Below are positions 1 through 11,800 of a stretch of DNA of 64,000 nucleotides, piece by piece. Source of the stretch: Phymorhynchus buccinoides (Eukaryota > Mollusca > Gastropoda > Neogastropoda > Raphitomidae); NCBI GenBank assembly GCA_017654935.2, contig CM065710.1, positions 7,077,956-7,141,955 on the forward strand, given 5' to 3'. The notes beneath the pieces were generated by a model that was not told where the DNA came from, did no database searches, and worked only from the letters and a program-made list of their open reading frames with translations. The position numbers were made by a program, and so were the translations under genes. Position 1 is the first letter of the stretch, and the number at the start of each line of letters is the position of its first letter.

Positions 1-245
1 TTAACCCTTTCACCACCAGCCATATTCCAGCCACAAATTTCCATTAAATTGACCTGGGTAGAGAACAAAATCCATCTGCAGTATTGGGGATTCTTCTGTG
101 ACATATATAAGATAAGGTCTATCCTTACTTCCCAAACTAAGACAATAGGGTCTTTGGATAATAGACCCCAATTTGATGCCTTTTAGTGACATAGGTGTTA
201 AATCACTGTGGTGCTAAAATGCGACTTTGGCGGTGAAAGGGTTAA
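1..245. mobile_element. piggyBac-like MITE, copy 1
   Basis: It is bounded by TTAA at both ends, with inverted termini TTAACCCTTTCACC and GGTGAAAGGGTTAA. The TTAA target and a CCCTTT-type terminus are the signature of piggyBac-type elements. No transposase is present. Confidence 0.7.
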
Positions 246-433
246 CATTACCTGGGTAGAGAAAAGATTTCATCCGCAATATTGTGGATTCTTCTCTGAC
301 ATGCATTAAATATAGAGCCTATCCTTGTACCTCCCAAAATGAACATAAGGTCATTGGTCAGCAGACCCTCATTTGATGCCTTTCAGTGACATGGGTGTTA
401 AGTCATTGTAATGACAGTGGCGATGAAAGGGTT
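246..433. mobile_element. piggyBac-like MITE, copy 2 (5'-truncated)
   Basis: The same family as copy 1, starting at 'tacctgggtagag' and ending 'gatgaaaggg'. The left terminus is missing. Confidence 0.6.
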
Positions 434-679
434 TTAACCCTTTCAATGCCAATGTCGCATTTTTGCACCACAATTATTTAACACCCATGTCATTAAAACC
501 CTTGAATCAGGGTCTGTTATTCAATGACATTGTGTTCCTACATTTGGGCAGTAAGGATTGACCCTATCCTAAATGTGTCGCAGAGAAATCCCACAATATT
601 GCAGACAAAATCTTTTCTGTAGCCAAGTAAGTTTAATGGAAAGTTTTGGCTAAAAGATGGCTGGCGTTGAAAGGGTTAA
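434..679. mobile_element. piggyBac-like MITE, copy 3 (opposite orientation)
   Basis: A full-length copy between TTAA at 434-437 and 676-679, reversed relative to copies 1 and 2. Three copies thus stand side by side. Confidence 0.68.
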
Positions 680-821
680 AGAACTAACTTCATGAAATGG
701 AAGGATTTATGATGTAGCTTTAACCCTAAAAAACGCCGCTAAAACCCCCCACATAAACATAGTGAACGCAAAGTCCGTCAGCTGTCTTCGTTTCTGCACC
801 CGTTTACAATGTTAATTTGAG

Positions 822-861
822 ATGAATTTGCTGCTGTGGACATTGGCGATCGTCGTTCAAT
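822..861 (+). CDS. Candidate first exon with signal peptide (unknown gene)
   Basis: ATG at 822 opens MNLLLWTLAIVVQ and one extra nucleotide, followed directly by a consensus donor, T|gtaagtagg. A short hydrophobic start ending at a donor is typical of first exons of secreted or membrane proteins. No downstream exon in phase 1 was recognised, so the gene is unidentified and the call could be chance. Confidence 0.3.
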
Positions 862-1288
862 GTAAGTAGGCTTTCAGGTTTTTGGGTTGTGGGTTTTTTT
901 GCTGTCCCACATTCTGGGCCGTACAGTGGCGTTGCTCCCACGCCGCTCATTCCGAATCCCAACTCGCAGCCACACCTCCGCTTGTAGTTCAGGTCGCAGA
1001 ATCCGAGACCAGCAGTCCAAGGGGAGCGAATCTATGTTAGGCCGTCAAGAGGCAACTAACCGAGGAGACACTGCACTGCTGCCGAGTCACTTTCGGGTGG
1101 AGTTCAGTGGAGCCTGTTCAGGACACCACCTACTAAGCCCCCCCCCTACTGACGACACTATTCTCTTAGTCGCGGAGCCAGCGTGAGTGAGGTCCTCCTC
1201 CGAGGGCAGTTTGTTTTTCTCTGTTTTTTCATTTTTTTCATTATTTCTCTTTGATGAAAATAGCCCTAAACTGATTCTTACCATATCC
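862..1288. other. No recognised feature
   Basis: Open reading frames on both strands are short and lack family motifs. I see no repeat family member here. Confidence 0.4.
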
Positions 1289-1772
1289 CGGCATCAGAAT
1301 AGGCCCACGATCCGCGGATTCTGGTAGCGGATTTTTTTGGGGTAGCCACTGGCCGCGGTTTTGGCACTGCCCGCCGCAGGTTTGTACTTCATCTTATTCT
1401 CAAAATGTATTCTTAAACAGTTTGTTTTCATACTAAGCCTTCGGAAGCGAAAAATCATGGCCATGTTTTTTTCTTCCGAGTTTAGAGCTCTCTACACTTA
1501 CTTTAACTGTTTTAGAGTTTGTTTTGATGACAGTGATTGTGATTTGGGTTTTAAATGAGTTGATTTAGAGGATATGATCGTGGGAGACTACGATCACGGG
1601 AGACTACGATGATGTGTGAGAACTTTGAACTTTTCCGCGATAAATCGGGTAGCGAATGATCGCAATGATGCCGACTACGGACTAGAGTTTTGTGGGGTCC
1701 GACTCGATGTCGACTTGAGTCATGGCGAGTGTTGTTCGTCCGCGGATTGGACTCTGGAGTATTCTGATGCGG
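1289..1772. mobile_element. hAT-like MITE, GCATCAGAAT termini
   Basis: It starts 'ggcatcagaat' and ends 'attctgatgcggc', so the termini are inverted repeats. The body is an inverted copy of 9921-10388, sharing blocks such as 'ggccgcggttttggcac' and 'gtggggtccgactcgatgtc'. Confidence 0.65.
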
Positions 1773-2049
1773 CATTTATCCCATACCTAATTCAAGGCGC
1801 AATAGGGGGTCAGTGCAGAGAATAATAAAGGTAGCTGACTTAGGATTGAACCCGTCGTGACCTACCTTGTGCAAACGGGAGTCCTGGACTGGAGTTGTCT
1901 TGCTTTTTGATGTTGATTTGAGGGGGGGCGCCTCAAAATGAAAGACTATTGTGTTCTGGACGTTCGTAATTATGTTTAAATTAATTGTCAACGATTTATG
2001 AAATTGTGTATACATTGTTAATATATTGATGATACCCTAATTATTTTTA

Positions 2050-2460
2050 TTTTTTGGTATTGTATTATTAGGTATTAGGTCCTTTATAGTCACAGAGGCG
2101 TCTGTGAAATTCGGGTTGCTCCCACCTGGAGAGCGCGTCGCAGCCAGAGGCGCGCCACCCCGCGTCACCAATTTTTTAATTTATTTAATTGTTGCATGCG
2201 ATTTTTGTGTGACTGATGAGGAAGGAAGGGAGGGGGGGTACATTTTGACCAAATGACAAACATTTTCGTTGCCACTGGATTTAACGTATACTAAGTACAT
2301 GGGCACACGGGACCTCGGTTTATCTTCTCATCCGAAAGACTCTACGTTCAGACCCGTAACGCCTAGTGCAAAGTGAGAGGAAAAAATCTCCTGTACCCAG
2401 GTTCAAACTCAGGTTTATTTCTTGACAGACGAAGCGAACGCGCGTACACTGTCCAATCTA
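2050..2460 (-). mobile_element. tRNA-derived SINE
   Basis: On the minus strand the head has a box-B-like 'gtttgaacctgggta', then blocks complementary to 'gggacctcggtttatc', a T-rich stretch and a core complementary to 'gagagcgcgtcgcagcc'. The same family recurs at 15475-15765 and 15880-16153. Confidence 0.68.
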
Positions 2461-2463
2461 CTC

Positions 2464-2465
<2 letters not shown>

Positions 2466-2509
<44 letters not shown>
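2466..2509. repeat. G homopolymer, 44 nt
   Basis: An uninterrupted G run abuts the SINE head. Its length is likely unreliable in any assembly. Confidence 0.9.
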
Positions 2510-2510
<1 letters not shown>

Positions 2511-2968
2511 TCGGGATCTGTGCTGAAAATGTACAGGACCAGCTTGTGTTTTTAATTTTCGTTACCAAAAACCGATTATTTTGCATATCCATGTATATAA
2601 TGTGATGGATGCTGCCTTTATTGTTGTTTTTTTTGCTGACCTATTGTACGGACTATGAGGCCCCATTTCGTGTACAACAACGATGATGTTGCATCATGTA
2701 TATATGTGATGGTTCTGCCTTCATTTTGTTTTTGGCTGACCCGTATTGTACTGACTACTATGAGGGCGCCAGACCCCCCCCACCCCCGGCCCACCCAAAT
2801 AACATTTGACTGCTCAGGATTTTCATATTTTGTTTCTCTATTTCCTTCCTATATTATCAGATCACGTAGATGTAGTGATTTGATTTCGTTTTTCTTCTTG
2901 TTTCCTTATGGTTAGTGTGTTTATTTTTTTTTAAAAGATTCTCATTTTAAAAAAATCTCTTTTGTGAA
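2511..2968. other. No recognised feature
   Basis: It contains two related segments of about 100 bp ('tgtatataatgtgatgg...gctgacctattgta' and 'tgtatatatgtgatgg...gctgacccgtattgta'), an imperfect local duplication. No coding signal was seen. Confidence 0.4.
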
Positions 2969-2998
2969 GCCCTAGCCCTAACCCTAAACCCTAACCCT

Positions 2999-3034
<36 letters not shown>

Positions 3035-3056
3035 CCCGCCCCCCCCCCCCCCCCCC
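2969..3056. repeat. Telomere-like CCCTAA repeats running into a C tract
   Basis: About four variant CCCTAA units (2970-3000) are followed by a roughly 56-nt C tract with two single interruptions. No palindrome surrounds it. Confidence 0.75.
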
Positions 3057-6000
3057 TATAAGACGGGAAAACTCCATGAACCACGCTTGTGACAAATGGT
3101 GCCGTGTACTCTGCAATACATGGGGGGGGGGGGTTCATATTTGATAATGGCTTAGGGGTAGGGATAGGTTTAAGTATACCAAAAAGTATTAGCTACAAAA
3201 GGTTCATAAAATACACTTTATGTTTGGTAGATAATCAAAAACGGGACAGAAATGGAATTAACACCGAGAAATGCAGAGGGGGGGGTGGCCACATCTTGAC
3301 CTTTACCAACTTCGCCTTATAGTCCCATAAATTCGGAACTTAGTCTAATGTGAACGTTTTTCTTTTTTTTCTCCTCTCTTGTGAGACGATTATGACGCAT
3401 TTGGTACAGACTAATCAGATATGCTGAAGAAGATTGCACTACCCTTTGCTTGATGGTGCGTGTGTGTGTAATGTTTTTTTTTTTTTAATTTTATGTTGTT
3501 TGCTTGTTTTCCCCTCTTGTTTTGTTTGTTTTGCTTGTTAAGGACACAACTCAATGTTCACAAGCCACAGTACAAACTAATATCCCACCCCCCACAATTT
3601 TTCCAATCATTCCTGGCTCCTTTCATTTTCCACATAGATCTCTTTGTTTCAAGTTATTTCTTTTTAATTTTAACAGCGAAATATTCTTACCTTGACTGGG
3701 TTTAGGGATAACAAAAAAGACCTTACAAGGGCATCCACCATGAAATTATGTAATCCTAATGGCTAACACCATCTTAAAATTGTTTTATGCTGGTGTTGAG
3801 AGTTACCTACCAACGGCATGAACTGAAAGGATTGGAAAAAAGCTAACTGTGAATGAAGCTGCTTATCTCTGAGTCGGTGCAATCAAAAACTCGTATCTCA
3901 GATTTTTTGTTTTTTTTTTTTGATTTAGATACCGTAGTCAGCTTTCCTAATTCCCCCCCCCCCCCTCCCACCTACCTTCCACCAAAAGCTACCTCGTATC
4001 TCTAACCGACTTTCTATCTGGGGTAAATGAGGTTGTGAAAATGAAGAAAAACTCGTAAGTCCCAAATTCAGATCTAGTTAGCGACAAAACTACTGCGTAT
4101 CTTCGTTCTTTTCAGTCTAAAAAATGTTTTTTTTTAAAGTAATTTTAACCAAATGCAGCTAAACTCGCAATGTCTGAACGACATATTCATCATAGTTTAA
4201 TGAACGTGGTCAACGCGGGAATTTAAAAATTTTTTTTTTTTTTTCATTTTTTCTCAAAACTAAAACTACCAAATATTTGAGATACGATTGTTTTTGAATT
4301 CATTCACCGACGTTATGTTTATGATAGTTTCCACTACCGTAAAATGCAGACAATAATACGCTATACTTTTTTCTCACCTTGGCCCATCGCGGACCTATGT
4401 ACTGATGCAGCTTATTTGGGAGTTTTTCAATCTATTTTTATCAGTATAGTATATTTGTCCATATCTAATTTGAGCTTCTTTTGTGGCTCTCAACAATTGT
4501 TTTGACAATTAATTGATTCAAAATCCCTGGTTTAAAGTCACATGTTGTTAATATGAGAATGTGCACGTCCATTGTTTCAATTATCTGTCATATAGGCAGG
4601 CAAATCTACTGATTTTTGATTAACTTTTACAAACACCTTTTTGCGAATATCATTTTCCTCATGTGCGGCTTATAAACTGATTTGGGCTTATTATATGTGA
4701 ATAAATGCCTGATATTCTGTCAATTTAGGGGCTGCGCTTTATACAGGTGCGTCTATGTCCATTTTTTTATTTACGGTAGTAGACTGTGGATCTAAATCGC
4801 CATCTTTTGGGGCATTTACTCACTCAGGTCGAAAGAGCCGATCCCAGCTCATTGCCTTCTCAAATTACCGTTTAGGAACCAAGAGCCTGATTGGTCTCCA
4901 TTAGAGTTTTTCAAGAAGAGATTTTTCGTTTCTCTGGCGTGCAACCAGCTTTCAGAGTCGCGTCATAATCTATTTTCGTGGGTGCAAACTTTCTGGTATA
5001 CAAGAAAAGGAATTTCCTTTTTTTTAATATTTGTCAAAGATCTTTGGTGTGCGTCTCTGTATTTTTTCAACACTTTAAATAAGGCATTTGTCTAACATTG
5101 TTGAAAATGCCAACTTAAAAAATAACCTTCATAAATCTTTTTTTTTCTCAGCTCAGGGGGACATTACCCCTGGAAACGCCCGCCTTTCAGGGTTTTTCAT
5201 TTGTGTAGGTTGCGCAACCCGTGGGTTTTTAGTTTACTTTGATCTTTCTTTTTCTTGAAACCAACCAATCTTGCAGCGTTACATTCAGCAGTTTTTGGCT
5301 GTACTCTGGGGGGGTTGTGGTGTGGTCAAAGATTGGGATGTGAAATTTTCTCATTTTCCTTCTTTTCTATGTGTAAGAGTAAGCCGTTCCCTCAGCTGGA
5401 GACAAACGATGTAATGTGAAAGTATGGAATCCTTGATTATTTCACGATCGTTGTAGTGCGTGGTGTTTTGGTAATCTTCTCTGAAATACCGGCCCTAGCT
5501 TCACAGAGCTCTTTTGTGGGCGATGTGTTTTTCTGAACCTAATCGAACGGCAAGGGGCCGTGCTAAACGTTTTAAGGGGAATCAACTGTGTCCATTACGA
5601 GCGAGTTAACCTTGGATGGCTGTATTGTTGAAGAATTGTTACTCAAACCCACACTTACCCGCAAAGTATTTAAAAACGTCATTGTTTTTGCATCAAATTG
5701 AAAAATCTTTGTTTCTCTAATGGGTATTACCCACAGACAAAACCTCTATTTTAAGACTTCCAAAATGTCCCGGAAAAATGCGGATCGTAAATTGAGGGTT
5801 GTAATGACGGAGGTTTTCATGCAGCTGTAAAAGAAAAGTCAGCACAGGAGTTCATACTCTACTTCTTCATATGTCACACATACAATGACATATTAAAACC
5901 CGACATATTACAAAACTGGATTGTGTCTTTTTCCACTCCTAGGATTGTGCATCGATGTATTATTACAGGTTCACTTCGCCGACGTTCTGTTAATCACCTC

Positions 6001-6404
6001 CCACCTCTCGTCAAAGTCAGTAGTGGTTTTTCCCTTTTTCCAAAGTCATGTTTTTCGTGCTTTTCCTATTCTGCCTCGCGCCAGTCTTTTCTACAATAGG
6101 GGAAGCGCACTCCGCTTTCAGCCTTGACCGTAGGGGTTTGTTTTCCCTTTTGCTCGAAGTCTAAGAAGCAGACGACGGCACCGGTGCCGTAAAAACCAAC
6201 AAAATGAATGGGCGGTGTAAGTGTTCGCGTTTTAGCGGAGTTCTTTAAGAGAGGTTGATTCTTTTACATAGTAAAATGCATCCGTGCCAACAAATTCCGG
6301 ATCTCAATGATAGTGGTTCGCTTAACAGAGGGTCAGTAAAAAATATAGGGGTTTGTCTGTACCGATCAAAATATTTTTTCAGACTACAATGCTCTCTTGT
6401 TTTG
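3057..6404. other. Long AT-rich stretch without recognised genes
   Basis: About 3.3 kb with poly-T and poly-C tracts (for example 3953-3964). Short ORFs such as 5921-6127 show no family motif or convincing splice context. I cannot assign a repeat family. Confidence 0.4.
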
Positions 6405-6500
6405 GACGCACCCCTCCAAAATTTTACAACAAAATTCACGATTTTGCTTCTTGATTTTCTTACTATATTATCGTCACATTATAAGGCGCCAGGAGGGAGT
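6405..6500. mobile_element. Remnant of a 'tataaggcgc' MITE
   Basis: The segment 'ttcttactatattatcgtcac' (first half) followed by 'attataaggcgcc' matches the inner and terminal part of the palindromic MITE at 8963-9118 and 62808-62905. Confidence 0.5.
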
Positions 6501-6679
6501 CAGCTGCTATTTCAGATGGGTCTGGACTACCATTTGTTCACAGTGGAGATGCCGTTGCCCATGGTACAATCCCCAGTTTCTCCAGCCAAAAGGATTTGAG
6601 GAACATCTAGCGTGAACCACGCAACTTGATAGCACTCATTTTCATTCTATTTTGTGCGATGAGACCCATCGACGAATGA

Positions 6680-6900
6680 AAAATGGTTGCTTTAAAACGT
6701 CCTCCTCGTCTGGAACAGAACACATATGGGACATTTTGTAAATACCCACAAAGATGGTGGGGGAACCATTTAATGCTGAGGCAATGCCCGGTGGGCCAGT
6801 GCAACGAATTGCAGTATAGTGTAGCGGTAGCCATGGCATGCCCTCGGTTAAACCTCACCCGCTATAATGGTATCAGGCCACAAGTATACCATAGTATAGT
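6680..6900. repeat. Dispersed repeat (about 210 bp)
   Basis: It shares 'ctggaacagaacacatatggg', 'caaagatggtggg', 'caatgcccgg' and 'cggttaaacctca' in order with the reverse complement of 29265-29460 and with 58640-58825. Its class is unknown. Confidence 0.6.
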
Positions 6901-6982
6901 ATGAAAGTCTAATGGCAATAGATCCACCGTCAACAACAACAAAAATAACTGACAGAATGTCCTAAACTACGATTTTTTTTTT

Positions 6983-7492
6983 NNNNNNNNNNNNNNNNNN
7001 NNNNNNNNNNNNNNNNNNNNNNNNNNNNNNNNNNNNNNNNNNNNNNNNNNNNNNNNNNNNNNNNNNNNNNNNNNNNNNNNNNNNNNNNNNNNNNNNNNNN
7101 NNNNNNNNNNNNNNNNNNNNNNNNNNNNNNNNNNNNNNNNNNNNNNNNNNNNNNNNNNNNNNNNNNNNNNNNNNNNNNNNNNNNNNNNNNNNNNNNNNNN
7201 NNNNNNNNNNNNNNNNNNNNNNNNNNNNNNNNNNNNNNNNNNNNNNNNNNNNNNNNNNNNNNNNNNNNNNNNNNNNNNNNNNNNNNNNNNNNNNNNNNNN
7301 NNNNNNNNNNNNNNNNNNNNNNNNNNNNNNNNNNNNNNNNNNNNNNNNNNNNNNNNNNNNNNNNNNNNNNNNNNNNNNNNNNNNNNNNNNNNNNNNNNNN
7401 NNNNNNNNNNNNNNNNNNNNNNNNNNNNNNNNNNNNNNNNNNNNNNNNNNNNNNNNNNNNNNNNNNNNNNNNNNNNNNNNNNGAACCCACAA
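6983..7492. other. Assembly gap (510 N)
   Basis: A run of N. It adjoins a poly-T tract on the left and a tandem repeat on the right, so the gap probably hides more of that repeat. Confidence 0.99.
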
Positions 7493-8245
7493 CCATTTGA
7501 CAAGGACTTAAAGGACGCCTTGGAATCCTCTCATTAAGATACCTACCTGGAAGGATCTGGTGACAGTTAGCTGGAGTTTAAAAGGATCTACTCTGAATGA
7601 GCACTTACAGGGCCAGTTGACCCCCAAACCAATTGAGAAGGACTTAAAGGACGCCTGGGAATCTCAGTAAAATACTACCTGGAAGGATCTGGTGCAGTTA
7701 ACTGTAGTTAAAAGGATCTGCCTGCTGAAATAAAGCACTTAAAGGGCCAGTTGAACCCCCAAACCAATTGACACAGACTTAAGGACGCCTGGGAATCCTC
7801 AGTAAATACTACTGGAAGGATTCCTGTTGACAGTTAACTGGAGTTTAAAAGGATCTAGCCTTCTGAAATAAAGCACTTAAGGGCCAGTTGACCCCCCAAA
7901 ACCGAATTGGACAAAGACTTAAAGCGCTGGGAATCCTCATTAAATAACTACCTGGAAGGATCTGTGACAGTTAACTGGAGTTACAAGGATCTAGCTGCTG
8001 AAATAAAGAACTTAAAGGGCCAGTTGACCCCCAAAACAATTGACAAAGACTTAAAGACGTGACGCTGGGAATCCTCAGTAAATACTACCCTGGAAGGATA
8101 CTGTTGACGTTAACTGGAGTTAAAAGGAATCTATCTGCTGAAATAAAGCCCTTAAAAGGCCATTGGACCCCCAAAACCAATGCAAGGACTTTAAGGACGC
8201 CTGGGAATCCTCAGTAAAATACTACCTGGAAGGATCTGTGACAGT
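7493..8245. repeat. Tandem repeat, unit about 134-138 bp, 5-6 copies
   Basis: The marker 'gggccagttgaccc' recurs near 7610, 7744, 7881, 8018 and 8156. Units differ by many one-base indels. A consensus plus-strand frame reads AEIKHLKGQLTPKPIDKDLK then DAWESSVNTTWKDLVTVNWS, so a coding origin is conceivable. Confidence 0.8.
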
Positions 8246-8344
8246 GTAGCTGGCAGTTTGAATGGTCTGGAAACGGTGCAATCCATGGAGTGGTGGGCTC
8301 GGCACTGGAGTAGGTTTGGGTTCATCCAAATCCTCCTGAACATT

Positions 8345-8680
8345 GTCCATCGTTGTCTCTGTTATCATCACCATTATTGTTGTTGTTTATTATCATCATC
8401 ATTTACATCACATACTATCGTTCATTGTCAGGTTCATCATCATCATTATTAGTATTAGTATTACATCCTCATTGTGGTGTCATCATCATATTATGATCAG
8501 CATTATATTCATCATAATCATTATCATTTATCATCATTCTTATGATCATCATCATCTCATTATTACTATGATCATCATTTTATGAGTGATGATCATCATC
8601 ATCGTTAATTATGATCATTATTCCTCATCATCATGATCTAAATCATCATCTTCAACGATCATCATTGTCATCTTCACCGT
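8345..8680. repeat. Imperfect (ATC)n microsatellite
   Basis: About 330 bp dominated by ATC/CAT triplets with interruptions. The His- or Ile-rich ORFs here are products of the repeat. Confidence 0.9.
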
Positions 8681-8871
8681 TTATCCTTTACGTGCCACCA
8701 CAGATGTGTGTTCCGTGTATTTTTGGACAATAAACTGTTGTGACTGGTCGACTGTCTTGGTTGATAACAGAATCCTGCAGACCTGTTTTACACAAGTCGT
8801 GATAGTCTGGATGGCTGAAATGGTAGTTTGTTTGGGGCTCAAAATGCTGTAGATTTATTCCATTAAGTCCA

Positions 8872-8885
8872 TCAAACAAGGTTCA
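8872..8885 (-). CDS. Possible last coding exon of the PSTPIP-like gene
   Basis: The next plausible acceptor after exon J is 'ctcattttcag', followed by TGAACCTTGTTTGA. In phase 1 it reads (G)TG AAC CTT GTT TGA, adding VNLV and a stop. An 'aataaa' on the minus strand lies about 15 nt further. If right, the protein ends without an SH3 domain. If wrong, SH3 exons may lie elsewhere; I saw none on the minus strand of 1-8870. Confidence 0.35.
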
Positions 8886-11800
8886 CTGAAAATGAGTAGT
8901 TAGAGCATTTTGTTTCAATTTTGAAGAGCAAGTAATAGAGATCCAAATTGAGTAGAATACTACCATATTTTTCTGACTATAAGGCGATACTTTTTTCCAA
9001 GACTGAGATCCCTGCGCCTTATTATGTGACTGATGATATAGTAAGAAAATATAATAACAAAATCCAAAATTGGGGGGGGGGGGTGCCTTATACAACACCT
9101 TATAGTCCGAAAAATATGAAACTCGAAAAGAGTAGAGTAAACAGGTCGGCGAAAGTTGTTAATTCCTTTCTCACCATGAACAGAGCTGTAGAAAGCCGAG
9201 CCTCCCTCCATCATGGAGGACTGCTGATGTTGTTGTTGTTGTTGTTGCGACGGGGAAGGGATGGGGGCGGGCGATCGACGCTGAGGAGGAGGAGGAGGAT
9301 GGCTGTCGGAGTACCCTCCCTCTACCACAGCTGCTACGGTGGTGGCGCCCCCGCTATCGTAGTAGTTTTGGTAAACCACCGGAGCTGTTTTACGGGGGCA
9401 ACAAAGAGAGAGAAACGATGGAGAAGGTTCGGGATTCATCAGCCGCAAGTGTTACGTTGTTGAAGTTGTTGCTGGCTTACCCTGGCTAAAAAACACCAGG
9501 GATCATCCCAAACAGTCCCCAGTGCTTCTTGAAACGCTAATGGTACAAAATGCATGAACGATGAATGAGAACATTACGTGTGTGACCGTTTTTGATTACC
9601 CCGCCATGTGGGCAGCCACACTCTGTCTTCGGGGGATTTTTGAGACTGGTGATGTTATGCTAGGAGCTTGTCACGACTAAAGACAATCCCCCGCATAACT
9701 ATGCGCTACAGCATAACATTTGATGTAGCCTTGGTGTTCTAGCTACTATGTCAACTGGTGTCGGACATTAGGCAGAATAAATAGTGAATGTGTATCAAGA
9801 GAAAGCTCATGGGAAAAGACAGTGCTGTCTTGAATGAAAACACTGCAACAAAAAAACCACCCAAAAACAGAACATTTGTCAGCAATCTTCAACATTTTTA
9901 AATGAGGAATATGCATATGTCAGGCATCAGAATACTCCAGAGTCCAATTCGCGGACGAACACTCGCCATGACTCGGAGTTGACATCGAGTCGGACCCCAC
10001 AAAACTCTAGTCGGCATCATTGCGATCATTCGCTACCCGATTTTTCGCGGAAAAGTTCAAAGTTCTCACATCATCGTAGTCTCCCGCGATCACATCTTTC
10101 TAAATCGACTCATTCAAAACCCAAATCACAATCACTGTCATCAAAACAAACTCTGAAACAGTGAAAGTAAGAGTCTAGAGAGCTCTAAACTCGGAAAAAA
10201 ACAAAAACATGGCCGCGATTTTTCGCTTCCGATGGCGCAGTATGAAAACAAACCGTTTAGAATACCATTTGAGAATAAGATCGCACTGCCTAATGAAGTA
10301 CAAACCACGGCCGGCAGTGCAAAAACCGCGGCCAGTGGCTACCAAAAACCGCGGAAATCTTGGATCCGCTGGACAGTTCTGATGCCTGTTGTTGACCCAG
10401 CACCACGAAAAGGACGTTAAGGTCGCTGAGCCTAGTTTTCTCCCACAAGATGTGCTTGCAATGTCAAGATAATCACGTTTTTTGCAGCAATGTTTGAGTT
10501 ATGGATATTATTCCAGCACCACTTGACATCCTGTCATTAGTCTCCAGTAGGGGTGGTCTCTCACAACAGGCTCTGCATACTCCAACACAATGTTTTTGTT
10601 ATGAGTAGACCCATGCATTTTTCTTCAGCTAGGCTAAACATCAGATTCGCTGGGCTCAGTTTCTCACCACAGTCACTTTAGTAAAGTCAAAATTTCATTT
10701 TTAGTCAACTTTAAAGGTTATGGGTATTTTCTTGTTTTCCATATCATCTTAACTTTCATTATCTGACAAGGACAATCTTTAACTTGATCTCTAAATGGTC
10801 ATTATGACACTTGTGTTTAATTCGTGGTAGGTAGGTCAAATATATTCTGTATCAGCTAGAACAAATAATCAAAATGGCCACAGCATGCTTTTCTGCCGCA
10901 TACTAACTTGATAATGTTTCGCCCACTCTGGCACGGAAAAAGATTCTTTTAACAGCCTGCTTGTCATCTGAGCCAGAACAAGAATTGTTCTGAAGTTTTC
11001 AACTGTATACCTATTTCACCAGAATTGTTATTTTGACACTTTAATAGAGAGAGAGAGTGAGTGCTAGAGCCACATATTTTTCCAGAGATCGAGGGGTAGA
11101 GAGTTTGATAGAAAGGATAAAAGAGATCGCCTTAGAAGTCTGTAGTAGAGATACGGTAGAGATTGAGTTTGATAGTGTATTCATCCGGCACAACACGGCC
11201 TACTCCTACTTAATAGGTGGAGTGAGGCTTCAACAGGCATGGTAGCCTCCGTGATCGCGGAAAATCTAATCTGCAGATAACGAGCTCACAGTTCAACGAG
11301 CTCTACTATTTTTCGATGCCGTCATTACTGGCTCTCATAAAGTTTGCCCCTCTACTCCACATTGCCTTCCTTTTTTCCTGCACCTGAGATCCTGATCCAG
11401 CACCACTATATCGCCACTTAATTTTTAGAGCGAGTCGGCTTACTCTATGTCCACCATAGAGAGAGAGAGAGAGAGGGAGACTGTTATCTCTATCCAGCCA
11501 GTAAGGGGGAGGTAACTAAAAGGTCAGAAAGGCCTTGAAGGCAGCAGGAGAAAGAAAAAAAGGGAGAGGTCTATTTTTGGCACGCTCACTGCTGCTGGAA
11601 AATGGGAAAGCAAAGGGCCTAGGCAGTGAAATCTGGGTCCAACTTTCTGATGCTGAGAATGTGAGCTGTGCACACTAAGTGCACCATGTCACAGAGAACT
11701 GTTAACCAAGGCCGGCGGGCTTCCATTGCTACTGATACTTACTAGCGACTGATTTTCACTTTCTTTTTTTTTTTTACATAAAACGCCTGCTTTTGATTTT

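Noticed and set aside
887..1186. 99-residue plus-strand frame
   Set aside because: No recognisable motif, and the opposite strand is similarly open. Not supported as a gene.
6930..7503. Frames spanning N runs (also 42183-43024)
   Set aside because: They consist almost entirely of undetermined residues.
1..8870. SH3-domain exons of a PSTPIP1-type gene
   Set aside because: No 'ALYDY', 'DELDL' or 'WW' type SH3 motifs were seen on the minus strand. The N gap could hide some sequence.
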